Part shown: in pieces, positions 1 to 5,630 of the stretch
How positions within the stretch are numbered: position 1 is the first letter of the stretch
Layout: each line of letters starts with the position of its first letter
Source: Anaerolineales bacterium
GTDB lineage: Bacteria; Chloroflexota; Anaerolineae; Anaerolineales; Villigracilaceae
Assembly (NCBI GenBank): GCA_016789485.1
Contig: JAEURE010000119.1
Coordinates: 1 to 7,766 of the forward strand
Direction of reading: 5' to 3'
DNA length: 7,766 nt
Notes under the pieces: model-generated
Told to the model about the DNA's origin: nothing
The model's database searches: none
Seen by the model: the letters and a program-made list of their open reading frames with translations, nothing else
Program-made: the position numbers and the translations under genes

Positions 1-16
1 GGGCGAGTGAATGGGT

Positions 17-574
17 TCAGGCATTTTGTGCCTCCATCTGAATGGATAGACGGTCGAGAATGCGTCGAACGGCTTTTCGAACAGCATCCTCCTTGCGCCC
101 AAGCAACTGGGCGATCTCCACGAACGAAAGCTCCGCGGTATAGCGCAGGCGGATCAACTCACGTTCATCTTCATCAAGCAAATGGAGCAGGGACTTCAAC
201 CGCGCACGGGACTCGTCTCGAACGAGCGCCTCAAGCACATCGCCTTGAGCTGGGTCAACAACTGATTCATGTATCTCCCCGTGACTGTGATTCCTGCGGA
301 AGTGATCCATCACTTTATTGCGCGCGATCTGAAAGATCCACGCCGTGAAATTATCGCGGTGCTGATAACGCGCCAAAGATTCGATCACCGCCATAAAGGT
401 CTGGGAGGTCAGGTCTTCCGCATCTGAGGCATTCGTCACTCGGCTGAAATGATAGCGATAGATAGATGCTGCATACGTATCGTAGATCTGTGCCAGCGCA
501 GATTGATTTCCCTCAACTGCACTTTGAATCGTCTGTGAATCCACACCCATGCGCCGTGGGCTTTCATTCTCCAT
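17..574 (-). CDS. ECF-type RNA polymerase sigma factor (sigma-70 family)
   Basis: The 185-residue product would bind core RNA polymerase and direct it to a specific promoter set. Region 2 spans about residues 26-93. It includes DAEDLTSQTF (51-60), typical of the core-binding helix, and FTAWIFQIARNKVMDHFR (76-93), the -10 recognition part. A variable linker follows, then region 4 at about 122-176. Its helix-turn-helix runs from LSFVEIAQLLGR into AVRKAVRRILDRL and would read the -35 element. There is no region 1.1 or region 3, and the length is normal for an ECF factor. The ATG at 574 is supported by a GAGGAG Shine-Dalgarno a few bases upstream. No anti-sigma gene is visible, but the downstream side is cut off at the window edge. 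I see no clear promoter in 575-661. Family assignment is secure; the ECF subgroup and regulon are unknown. Confidence 0.93.
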   Translation of the reverse strand: MENESPRRMGVDSQTIQSAVEGNQSALAQIYDTYAASIYRYHFSRVTNASDAEDLTSQTFMAVIESLARYQHRDNFTAWIFQIARNKVMDHFRRNHSHGEIHESVVDPAQGDVLEALVRDESRARLKSLLHLLDEDERELIRLRYTAELSFVEIAQLLGRKEDAVRKAVRRILDRLSIQMEAQNA

Positions 575-661
575 ATAAATCTCCTCGAGAGGATTTCATG
601 CAAGCACTACTTAAATATCGGAGAAAAATCAAAAAGCGGACAAAATTACCCCACACAAAAT

Positions 662-708
662 AGACGATGGACCACAGACCATCGTCCACGGTCTGCAGTC
701 CATCGTCT
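662..708 (-). terminator. Composite hairpin, probable terminator of gcdH
   Basis: A perfect 11-bp inverted repeat (662-672 with 698-708, arm AGACGATGGAC) encloses a second 6-bp stem (675-680 with 690-695). The two stems are separated by a 2x2 internal loop and capped by a 9-nt loop. It starts three bases after the gcdH stop codon. On the minus strand it is followed by ATTTTG, a short T-tract, so it is a plausible but not textbook intrinsic terminator. The word CCATCGTC or its complement occurs three times inside. Confidence 0.6.
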
Positions 709-711
709 GTC

Positions 712-1887
712 TTACGAAAACGCCTGCAACCCTGTTTGCGCTCTTCCCAAGATCAACGCATGAATATCGTGCGTGCCTTCATAGGTATTTACCGCTTCCA
801 AATTCATCACATGCCGAATGACATGATACTCGTCCGAGATGCCGTTGCCGCCGTGTATATCGCGTGAGTGACGCGCGATCTCCAGCGCCTTGCCGCATGA
901 ATTGCGCTTGACGAGCGAAACCATCTCAGGCGTGGATTTGTCTTCATCCATCAAACGTCCAACCCGCAGGACGCTCTGCAAACCCAATGTGATCTCTGTC
1001 ATCATATTCGCCAGCTTGAGCTGGATCAATTGATTCGCAGCCAGCGGCCTGCCAAATTGCGGACGGTCTAGTGTATATTGTCTCGCCACGTGCCAGCAGA
1101 ATTCCGCCGCACCCAACGCGCCCCAAGCAATTCCGTAACGAGCTTTGTTCAAACAGCCAAACGGACCTTTCAAGCCAGAGACATTCGGCAGCAGATTTTC
1201 TTCGGGGACAAAGACTTCATCCATCACAATTTCACCCGTCGAACTGGCACGCAGACTGAACTTGCCTTCGATCTTCGGCGCGGACAATCCCTTCATCCCT
1301 TTTTCGAGAATAAAACCGCGGATTTCGCCGTCCAGTTTTGCCCAGACAATAAAAATATCGGCAATCGGAGAGTTGGTGATCCACATCTTATTCCCGTGGA
1401 CGATGTAGCCGCCATCCACTTTTTTGGCGCGGGTCTCCATACTGCCAGGATCACTGCCATGGTTGGGCTCGGTCAACCCAAAACAACCGACGAGTTCACC
1501 ACTGGCAAGTTTGGGCAGATATTTTTTCTTTTGTTCTTCCGAGCCATATGCATGGATCGGATGCATCACCAGCGAGCTTTGCACGCTCATCGCACTGCGA
1601 TAGCCGCTGTCCACACGCTCCACTTCACGGGCAACCAAGCCGTAGGAAACATAGTTCAAACCTGCGCCGCCGTATTCTTCAGGGATCGTTGAACCGAGCA
1701 AGCCCATACTGCCCATCTCATTCATGATCTCGCGATGGAATATTTCATGTCGATTCGCTTCGAGAACACGCGGCATGAGCTTATCCTGGCAGTATTTTCG
1801 CGCCGTGTCACGGATCATGCGCTCTTCATCTGTCAATTGGTCATTGAAAAGGAAGGGGTCTTCCCATCTGAAAGTTGGTTTGGGCAT
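712..1887 (-). CDS. gcdH: Glutaryl-CoA dehydrogenase (acyl-CoA dehydrogenase family)
   Basis: This FAD enzyme oxidises and decarboxylates glutaryl-CoA to crotonyl-CoA plus CO2 in lysine, tryptophan and aromatic catabolism, passing electrons to ETF. The 391-residue product is colinear with bacterial GcdH. It has [20 protein letters not shown] (91-110), the FAD-binding [17 protein letters not shown] (134-150), WITNSPIAD (169-177), and [20 protein letters not shown] near the C-terminus. E370 in YEGTHD is the expected catalytic base. R97, E90 and Y369 match the residues I recall as the glutarate-carboxylate network of decarboxylating enzymes. I chose the ATG at 1887 because it has a GAGGA sequence just upstream and gives the normal family N-terminus (PTFRWEDPF). 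An in-frame start at 1938 would only add residues encoded by a leader hairpin. The gene appears monocistronic, with its own promoter region and a terminator-like hairpin. Confidence 0.95.
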   Translation of the reverse strand: MPKPTFRWEDPFLFNDQLTDEERMIRDTARKYCQDKLMPRVLEANRHEIFHREIMNEMGSMGLLGSTIPEEYGGAGLNYVSYGLVAREVERVDSGYRSAMSVQSSLVMHPIHAYGSEEQKKKYLPKLASGELVGCFGLTEPNHGSDPGSMETRAKKVDGGYIVHGNKMWITNSPIADIFIVWAKLDGEIRGFILEKGMKGLSAPKIEGKFSLRASSTGEIVMDEVFVPEENLLPNVSGLKGPFGCLNKARYGIAWGALGAAEFCWHVARQYTLDRPQFGRPLAANQLIQLKLANMMTEITLGLQSVLRVGRLMDEDKSTPEMVSLVKRNSCGKALEIARHSRDIHGGNGISDEYHVIRHVMNLEAVNTYEGTHDIHALILGRAQTGLQAFS

Positions 1888-1914
1888 GGGTCCTCGTTTG
1901 CAGTTGGTTTGTAA

Positions 1915-1935
1915 CTGACAGCTTTCAGCTATCAG
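1915..1935 (-). repeat. Small hairpin in the gcdH leader
   Basis: Arms 1915-1923 (CTGACAGCT) and 1927-1935 (AGCTATCAG) pair over 9 bp, counting one G-U pair, around a 3-nt loop. It lies 28 bases upstream of the gcdH start codon, inside the predicted leader. The repeated AGCTG words suggest a simple quasi-palindromic intergenic repeat and not a dedicated regulator. Function is unknown. Confidence 0.35.
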
Positions 1936-1960
1936 CAATTCGTTAATGATAATTTTAATG

Positions 1961-1969
1961 ATTGTATCA
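1961..1969 (-). promoter_or_regulatory. Candidate extended -10 promoter of gcdH
   Basis: On the minus strand this reads TGATACAAT: an extended -10 (TG, one base, then TACAAT, five of six matches to TATAAT). No good -35 lies 16-18 bases upstream, which is usual for extended -10 promoters. Transcription would start near 1954, leaving a leader of about 65 bases. Confidence 0.4.
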
Positions 1970-1985
1970 AAATGTCTGAGAATTG

Positions 1986-2009
1986 GATTCTGTTCCAGAA
2001 AACAGAATC
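1986..2009. promoter_or_regulatory. Inverted repeat upstream of the gcdH promoter, possible operator
   Basis: The 9-bp arms GATTCTGTT (1986-1994) and AACAGAATC (2001-2009) are perfectly complementary around the 6-nt centre CCAGAA. The element covers the -35 position relative to the candidate gcdH -10 box and extends upstream. No T-run follows on either strand, so a terminator is unlikely. A regulator binding site is possible; the regulator is unknown. Confidence 0.35.
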
Positions 2010-2033
2010 AGGTAAACGATCGGGAAAGAAGCG

Positions 2034-2067
2034 AAAAAAAGAGGATGTGCTGGAAAACACATCCTCT
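2034..2067 (-). terminator. Intrinsic terminator of glutamate dehydrogenase
   Basis: On the minus strand a perfect 10-bp stem (2058-2067 with 2040-2049, arm AGAGGATGTG) with an 8-nt loop runs directly into seven T residues (complement of A2034-A2040). It lies 25 bases after the stop codon at 2093. This is a textbook rho-independent terminator. Confidence 0.9.
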
Positions 2068-2092
2068 CTATTACCGATTACTACTTACTTTA

Positions 2093-3391
2093 TTAAGCGG
2101 AACCAGTCAACCAGCCGCGGAGTTCCATGGCTTTCACTACACGGTCAATGGCTACCATGTAAGCTGCATCGCGCATGTAGACCTTTTCCTTTTCACTGCG
2201 TTCGAGAACGCCGTGGAATGCGGAGGTCATCTTCTGGTCGAGGCGTTCGAGGACCTCTTCCTTGCTCCAGTAGAAGTTCATATCGTTCTGAACCTGTTCG
2301 AAGTAGGAGGTGGTCACGCCGCCGGCGTTACAAAGGAAGTCGGGGATGTTGAAGATGTTGTTCTTCTTCAGGTAATCATCCGCTTCGGGGGTGGTGGGAC
2401 CGTTCGCGCCTTCGGCAACGATCTTGATGCCCTTGGACATCTTCTTGATCGTATCGGCATTGACCTGTCCTTCGAGCGCGGCGGGGATGAGCACATTGCC
2501 TTCGAACTCGATCCACTTGTCACCATCATCCACCTGGTAGCCGGAGTCCATGGCTTTCTTCTTGTCGATGGTTCCGTATTCGTCCACGATGGAGAGCAGG
2601 AAGCGCGGGTCGATGCCGCCCTTTTTGCTGTAGGTGTAGGCTTTCTTGTCATGGCGGTCATAGCAGGAAACACAAGCGACGGTTCCGCCGAGCATTTCGA
2701 CGAAACCAATGGCTGCATATTGTGAGACGTTGCCAAAGCCTTGAAGGATCGCAACGGATTTCTTGGGGTCGATACCGAGGTGCTTCATCGCTTCGCGCAC
2801 GGTGTAGATCACGCCGTAGCCCGTGGCTTCGGTGCGACCCAATGAGCCGCCGCCGCCAAGCGGTTTGCCGGTAAATACGCCGGGAGTATATTGGCCAACA
2901 AGGCGGGAGTATTCATCCATCATCCAGCCCATCATCTGAGGAGTTGTCCCCACATCCGGAGCGGGCACATCATTGCGTGGACCAATGTTCTTCCACATGG
3001 CGCGCACCCAACCGCGGCATAATTCTTCTTTTTCGCCAACGGAAAGCGTGGATGGGTCAACGATGATGCCGCCCTTTCCGCCGCCGAGCGGAATGTCTGC
3101 CACAGCGCACTTCCAGGTCATCCATGTTGCGAGAGCACGGACAGTGTCCATGGTCTCAGCGGGGTGGAAGCGAATGCCGCCCTTGTTGGGGCCGCGGGCA
3201 TCGTTGTGCTGAACGCGGAAGCCCTGAAAAACCTTGAGTGAGCCGTCATCCAAGCGCACGGGGATGCGGAAGGAATACTCGCGCATCGGCCAGCGAAGCA
3301 CTTCCGCCACACCCGAGTCGAGCTTCAATTGCTTGGCAACAGCATCGAACTGTTTCTGCGCCATTTCAAAAGCATTGATCTGTCCTGACAT
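2093..3391 (-). CDS. Glutamate dehydrogenase (Glu/Leu/Phe/Val dehydrogenase family)
   Basis: The product should reversibly convert glutamate plus NAD(P)+ to 2-oxoglutarate and ammonium in the cytoplasm. At 432 residues it has the length of the hexameric GDH group found widely in bacteria and archaea. The substrate domain carries RGPNKGGIRFH (K70), WMTWKCAVADIPLGGGKGGIIVDP (K94 and catalytic K106) and APDVGT (D146). The dinucleotide domain has the Rossmann motif GFGNVS (218-223), where many homologues have GFGNVG. NAGGVTTSYFE (355-365) supplies the conserved Ser362 of the glutamate pocket. The residues after the second Rossmann strand (CYDRHD) do not let me decide between NAD and NADP. The ATG at 3391 has TAGGAGAA six bases upstream, the best ribosome binding site in the window. 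The gene has its own promoter, a structured leader and a strong terminator. Leucine or phenylalanine dehydrogenase is less likely given the length and motifs. Confidence 0.94.
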   Translation of the reverse strand: MSGQINAFEMAQKQFDAVAKQLKLDSGVAEVLRWPMREYSFRIPVRLDDGSLKVFQGFRVQHNDARGPNKGGIRFHPAETMDTVRALATWMTWKCAVADIPLGGGKGGIIVDPSTLSVGEKEELCRGWVRAMWKNIGPRNDVPAPDVGTTPQMMGWMMDEYSRLVGQYTPGVFTGKPLGGGGSLGRTEATGYGVIYTVREAMKHLGIDPKKSVAILQGFGNVSQYAAIGFVEMLGGTVACVSCYDRHDKKAYTYSKKGGIDPRFLLSIVDEYGTIDKKKAMDSGYQVDDGDKWIEFEGNVLIPAALEGQVNADTIKKMSKGIKIVAEGANGPTTPEADDYLKKNNIFNIPDFLCNAGGVTTSYFEQVQNDMNFYWSKEEVLERLDQKMTSAFHGVLERSEKEKVYMRDAAYMVAIDRVVKAMELRGWLTGSA

Positions 3392-3425
3392 GTTGTTCTC
3401 CTAAGTAGGTTATAGAGAAAAATAT

Positions 3426-3458
3426 AAGCGGGCACACCCCATACGGGGTTGCCCGCTT
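3426..3458 (-). promoter_or_regulatory. GC-rich terminator-like hairpin in the glutamate dehydrogenase leader
   Basis: Arms 3426-3434 and 3436-3440 pair with 3445-3458 to give a 14-bp stem with one bulged base (C3435) and the 4-nt loop ATAC. The lower stem is AAGCGGGC with GCCCGCTT. On the minus strand the hairpin is followed by ATATTTTTC, and on the plus strand by TTTT, so it could stop transcription either way. It sits between the predicted promoter (3524-3552) and the ribosome binding site (3396-3403). It may therefore act as an attenuator of the gene, or simply as a barrier to transcription from upstream. Confidence 0.6.
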
Positions 3459-3523
3459 TTAGCACGAAGTATGTATACACGCTGGTTCATACGATTAATC
3501 CAATAAATCACAAATACCCTCGT

Positions 3524-3552
3524 ACTTTACACGATAAAGAATTTACAGTCAA
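3524..3552 (-). promoter_or_regulatory. Sigma-70-type promoter of glutamate dehydrogenase
   Basis: On the minus strand TTGACT (3547-3552) and TAAAGT (3524-3529) are separated by exactly 17 bases. The predicted start is near 3517, giving a leader of about 125 bases that contains the hairpin at 3426-3458. The spacing and the near-perfect -35 make this the best promoter for the minus-strand genes. Confidence 0.65.
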
Positions 3553-3636
3553 TATGACAAAAATCCACTAATTTTTGGTAAAAAATGACAGTTTTTGAGT
3601 ACTTTTAATAACCCTGCTTTATAGTGAAAAGATACG

Positions 3637-4449
3637 CTAACCAAACTTTGGACGGCGTTTCTCAAAGAAAGCCGACACTCCCTCCTTATGTTCTTCTGAT
3701 TTACCCGCTTTATCCTGGAGGATTCCCTCGTAGTTAAGCACTTCCTCCAAGTTGGGAAGGATTGCCTTGTTGAACGCTTTCTTCCCTGCCGCAAACGCCT
3801 CACGCGGACCTGCGGCAAGTTCCCCTGCAATTTGCATCACCAGCTTCTGATAATTGAATCCACCTACCCGATTAACCATGCCCCATTCGTAACCAAGCTG
3901 TGCAGAGATCTTTTTGTTGGAATAAAAATATTCCTGCGCTCGCCCGAGTCCAATATATTTCGGAAGAAAAATGGAAATGCCAGAATCAGGCGCGAGCGCA
4001 ATGCCGCTGAAGCCGACCACAAAATACGCCGTGGACTTTGCAATGCGCAGATCACACGCCAGCGCAATGCCAAAAGCCGCGCCTGCACACGGTCCATTCA
4101 CTGCGGCGATGACAGGCTTGCCCATGTTGCGGATCTGCAAGATCAACGGGTTGTAGGTTTTTTCCAAATGCTCGCGGTAGGAAATTTCGCCTCCGCCTTT
4201 TTTCATTTCGCCAATATCCTGTCCCGCGCTAAAGACGTTCCCCGCGCCCGTGATCACCACGCATCTCACTTGCGGATCGTTTTCTGCGTCTGTGAGGGCG
4301 CGCTGCAGTTCAGTGGTCATCTCATAGTTGAAAGCGTTGGCGCGTTCGGGGCGATTAAGCGTCAGAATAACAGAGCCAGCTTGAAGTGTGGAAAGAAGCG
4401 TTGTCATTTGAGTCAAAAAAGTGACAGTCACTTTTGAAGTGACTGTCAC
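3637..4449 (-). CDS. Enoyl-CoA hydratase/isomerase family protein, PaaG-like crotonase fold
   Basis: This cytoplasmic crotonase-superfamily enzyme acts on a CoA thioester, probably as an isomerase. Numbering from the GTG at 4449 gives 270 residues. The family N-terminus TLQAGSVILTLNRPERANAF is at 21-40. FSAGQDI (73-79) and NGPCAGAAFG (118-127) form the oxyanion hole. LAPDSG (152-157) carries an aspartate typical of PaaG-like isomerases. The two hydratase glutamates (Glu144 and Glu164 of rat mitochondrial hydratase) align with Gly and Phe, so classical hydratase activity is doubtful. The start is uncertain. The GTG at 4449 has AAGGA at good spacing, but its first 11 codons lie in a palindromic terminator. 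The ATG at 4407 gives a more typical N-terminus (256 residues) but has no Shine-Dalgarno. I used 4449 for the ribosome site. The exact substrate is unknown. I found no terminator after the stop. Confidence 0.88.
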   Translation of the reverse strand: MTVTSKVTVTFLTQMTTLLSTLQAGSVILTLNRPERANAFNYEMTTELQRALTDAENDPQVRCVVITGAGNVFSAGQDIGEMKKGGGEISYREHLEKTYNPLILQIRNMGKPVIAAVNGPCAGAAFGIALACDLRIAKSTAYFVVGFSGIALAPDSGISIFLPKYIGLGRAQEYFYSNKKISAQLGYEWGMVNRVGGFNYQKLVMQIAGELAAGPREAFAAGKKAFNKAILPNLEEVLNYEGILQDKAGKSEEHKEGVSAFFEKRRPKFG

Positions 4450-4451
4450 TT
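4415..4451 (-). terminator. Perfect 15-bp palindromic hairpin with T-tract: terminator of the small upstream gene
   Basis: Arms 4419-4433 and 4437-4451 are perfect 15-bp complements with a 3-nt loop. Each arm (AAGTGACAGTCACTT and its complement) is itself a 7-bp palindrome around one central base. On the minus strand the stem ends in six T residues (complement of 4415-4420). It starts 8 bases after the stop codon of the gene at 4460-4825 and ends 11 bases before the crotonase ATG at 4407. The form is that of an intrinsic terminator. The internally palindromic arms suggest a dispersed repeat unit, which one window cannot confirm. Confidence 0.8.
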
Positions 4452-4459
4452 AATCCTTT

Positions 4460-4825
4460 CTATTCGTCGGGAAAATCATCCATCTGGTCGTCGTCTCCGG
4501 CGTCCATTTCGTATTCCACGCCATCACCATCGAGGTAGACCCACAAAAGCAAAACGTGACCTTCGGGAGTTTCCACATTGCGGGCGGCGAGAATAGGGGC
4601 GGTCTGTTCAAGTCCCATATCATTTCGGTAGTGCAGATGAATGGATGACTTTTGGTGCCAGGCGGTATAACAGCGTTGCACAAGCGCGGGACCGTTAAAG
4701 GTTCGTAACCGCGTAAGCGCAGGGACGGAGAGTGTCGGGCTTTCGTTCAAGCCCATTGCCCAGCCATCGTTCACATGCTCAAAGACTGGGGGTGGTCCTT
4801 CAATTATTGTGATTTTATCGTCCAT
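4460..4825 (-). CDS. Hypothetical protein with strongly acidic C-terminus
   Basis: I do not recognise this 121-residue protein. It has no signal peptide, no membrane segment and no familiar motif. The middle (residues 22-97) looks like a small mixed alpha/beta domain with aromatic positions, for example RCYTAWHQ and a hydrophobic strand VLLLWVYL (91-98). About half of the last 23 residues are Asp or Glu. I chose the ATG at 4825 because AGGT lies about 6 bases upstream and an extended -10 box (4845-4853) is placed to give a very short leader. An in-frame TTG at 4864 lies upstream of that -10 box and is unlikely. The codons read cleanly, and a promoter-like box and terminator frame the gene, so I believe it is expressed. 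It may be co-transcribed with the crotonase gene by read-through. Confidence 0.7.
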   Translation of the reverse strand: MDDKITIIEGPPPVFEHVNDGWAMGLNESPTLSVPALTRLRTFNGPALVQRCYTAWHQKSSIHLHYRNDMGLEQTAPILAARNVETPEGHVLLLWVYLDGDGVEYEMDAGDDDQMDDFPDE

Positions 4826-4844
4826 AAGATTACCTGTAGGCGAG

Positions 4845-4853
4845 AATATACCA
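4845..4853 (-). promoter_or_regulatory. Extended -10 promoter of the small acidic-tailed gene
   Basis: On the minus strand the sequence is TGGTATATT: TG, one base, then TATATT. It ends about 19 bases before the ATG at 4825, which predicts a leader of only about 12 bases that still contains the AGGT ribosome site. No clear -35 is present. It is one half of the divergent region facing the promoter at 4944-4949. Confidence 0.45.
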
Positions 4854-4943
4854 CAGCAATGCAAGGGAATCGTTTCAGAATTTCATTAGAATTCCATAAC
4901 AGTACGAATGGGCTATTTTTAGCGTTTTTTCGGCGTATTTCTT

Positions 4944-4949
4944 TATAAT
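4944..4949 (+). promoter_or_regulatory. Consensus -10 box immediately upstream of the P-loop gene
   Basis: A perfect TATAAT ends six bases before the ATG at 4956, so transcription should begin at or next to the start codon. No Shine-Dalgarno lies in 4935-4955. I find no convincing -35 at 16-18 bases upstream. A leaderless mRNA is predicted. Confidence 0.5.
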
Positions 4950-4955
4950 TACGCC

Positions 4956-5582
4956 ATGTCCAAACTTACCCCCAAAATCATCCTCGAAGGCACTCGCCTG
5001 ACGTTCAAGACCGATATCGCTTTTGCTTTGAACGAACATCCGCGCATCGTGGGACCGCGCAAATATAAATATCATTCGCCGCTTGTTTCGGGTGAATGGT
5101 GCGCGTTCACCAACTTCCCCTGGGGGCGCGGATTGATCAACTTTGAGCCGCAGGAAGAGTCCCTTGCGATGGAGACCTACGCAACCTGGGTCAAACTGTT
5201 TGAGTTGCAAAAATATTATTCATGGATCGTGGACCGCTTCCACCTTTCCACACGCATGTATCAGTTGAACACCTACAACAAGGATTACGATTTCCGCTGG
5301 CTGGAAGAGAGATTGCTGCCGCTCAACTTCCGCCTTGTGCTGTTGACTCGTTCTCCAGAATCATTCGAAGCGGCGCGCGCAGAACGTCTCAAGGTATCGG
5401 GCAATCCGTCCCAATACGATGATCTGAATCTTTTTGTGGAAGAGCAGAAACTCATCCGCAGGCTGGCAGGTGAATCGCTTCTTCCCAGACTGGAAATTGA
5501 TATTTCAGACAACAACATTGATTCGGCTGTTGAAAAAATCGCAGACTGGATGGAGTCCACGGGCGGGTTGTACATGGAGTAA
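4956..5582 (+). CDS. Thymidylate/deoxynucleoside-kinase-like P-loop protein with degenerate Walker A
   Basis: The 208-residue product resembles the thymidylate-kinase/deoxynucleoside-kinase branch of P-loop NTPases. The N-terminus IILEGTRLTFKTDIAFAL (8-25) sits where such kinases have EGxxGxGKS/T. Lys18 and Thr19 remain, but the two glycines are replaced by Leu15 and Phe17. VDRFHLSTRMYQ (92-103) matches the DR(Y/F)H-type substrate motif. LVLLTRSPESFEAARAERL (127-145) resembles the strand and arginine-rich lid, with R141 and R144. The C-terminus LEIDISDNNIDSAVEKIADWM resembles the closing strand and helix. This similarity is my reading of motifs, not a search. Whether it still binds ATP is uncertain, and the substrate is unknown. 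It lies 55 bases upstream of the kinase gene, but that gene has its own promoter. Confidence 0.75.
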   Translation: MSKLTPKIILEGTRLTFKTDIAFALNEHPRIVGPRKYKYHSPLVSGEWCAFTNFPWGRGLINFEPQEESLAMETYATWVKLFELQKYYSWIVDRFHLSTRMYQLNTYNKDYDFRWLEERLLPLNFRLVLLTRSPESFEAARAERLKVSGNPSQYDDLNLFVEEQKLIRRLAGESLLPRLEIDISDNNIDSAVEKIADWMESTGGLYME

Positions 5583-5601
5583 ATATTGCAATTGTTTTTT
5601 C

Positions 5602-5630
5602 TTGCACTCACTTGAGTGCATAGGTATACT
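5602..5630 (+). promoter_or_regulatory. Sigma-70-type promoter of the Ser/Thr kinase gene
   Basis: TTGCAC (5602-5607) and TATACT (5625-5630) are separated by exactly 17 bases. The -10 box ends seven bases before the ATG at 5638, so the transcript should start at or within a base or two of the start codon. No Shine-Dalgarno is present, in keeping with a leaderless mRNA. Confidence 0.65.
5603..5620. promoter_or_regulatory. Perfect 18-bp palindrome in the kinase promoter, probable operator
   Basis: TGCACTCA (5603-5610) and TGAGTGCA (5613-5620) are perfect 8-bp inverted repeats around a 2-bp centre. The element covers most of the -35 box and the first two-thirds of the spacer, so a bound dimer would block RNA polymerase. 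No T-tract follows, so it is not a terminator. The geometry suits a dimeric helix-turn-helix repressor such as a TetR-family protein, but the regulator is not in this window. Confidence 0.55.

Noticed and set aside
575..661. Search for the sigma factor's own promoter, including an ECF-type GGAAC element
   Set aside because: The stretch is AT-rich with TATTTA-like words, but no -35/-10 pair at acceptable spacing and no GGAAC-type element was found.
1078..1692. Plus-strand open frame of 204 codons opposite gcdH
   Set aside because: It is a shadow of gcdH on the other strand, rich in His/Arg/Thr with no recognisable motif and no ribosome site.
1888..1938. 17-residue N-terminal extension of gcdH
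   Set aside because: It is encoded by the leader hairpin and has no ribosome site; the ATG at 1887 gives the family-typical length and N-terminus.
1946..2725. Long plus-strand open frame (259 codons) opposite glutamate dehydrogenase
   Set aside because: It is antisense to a clearly real gene, begins in the intergenic gap across the terminator, and its Val/Gly/Asp-rich translation has no domain character.
3832..4437. Plus-strand open frame of 201 codons opposite the crotonase gene
   Set aside because: It is antisense to a conserved enzyme gene and its translation is compositionally odd (many His, Arg, Cys).
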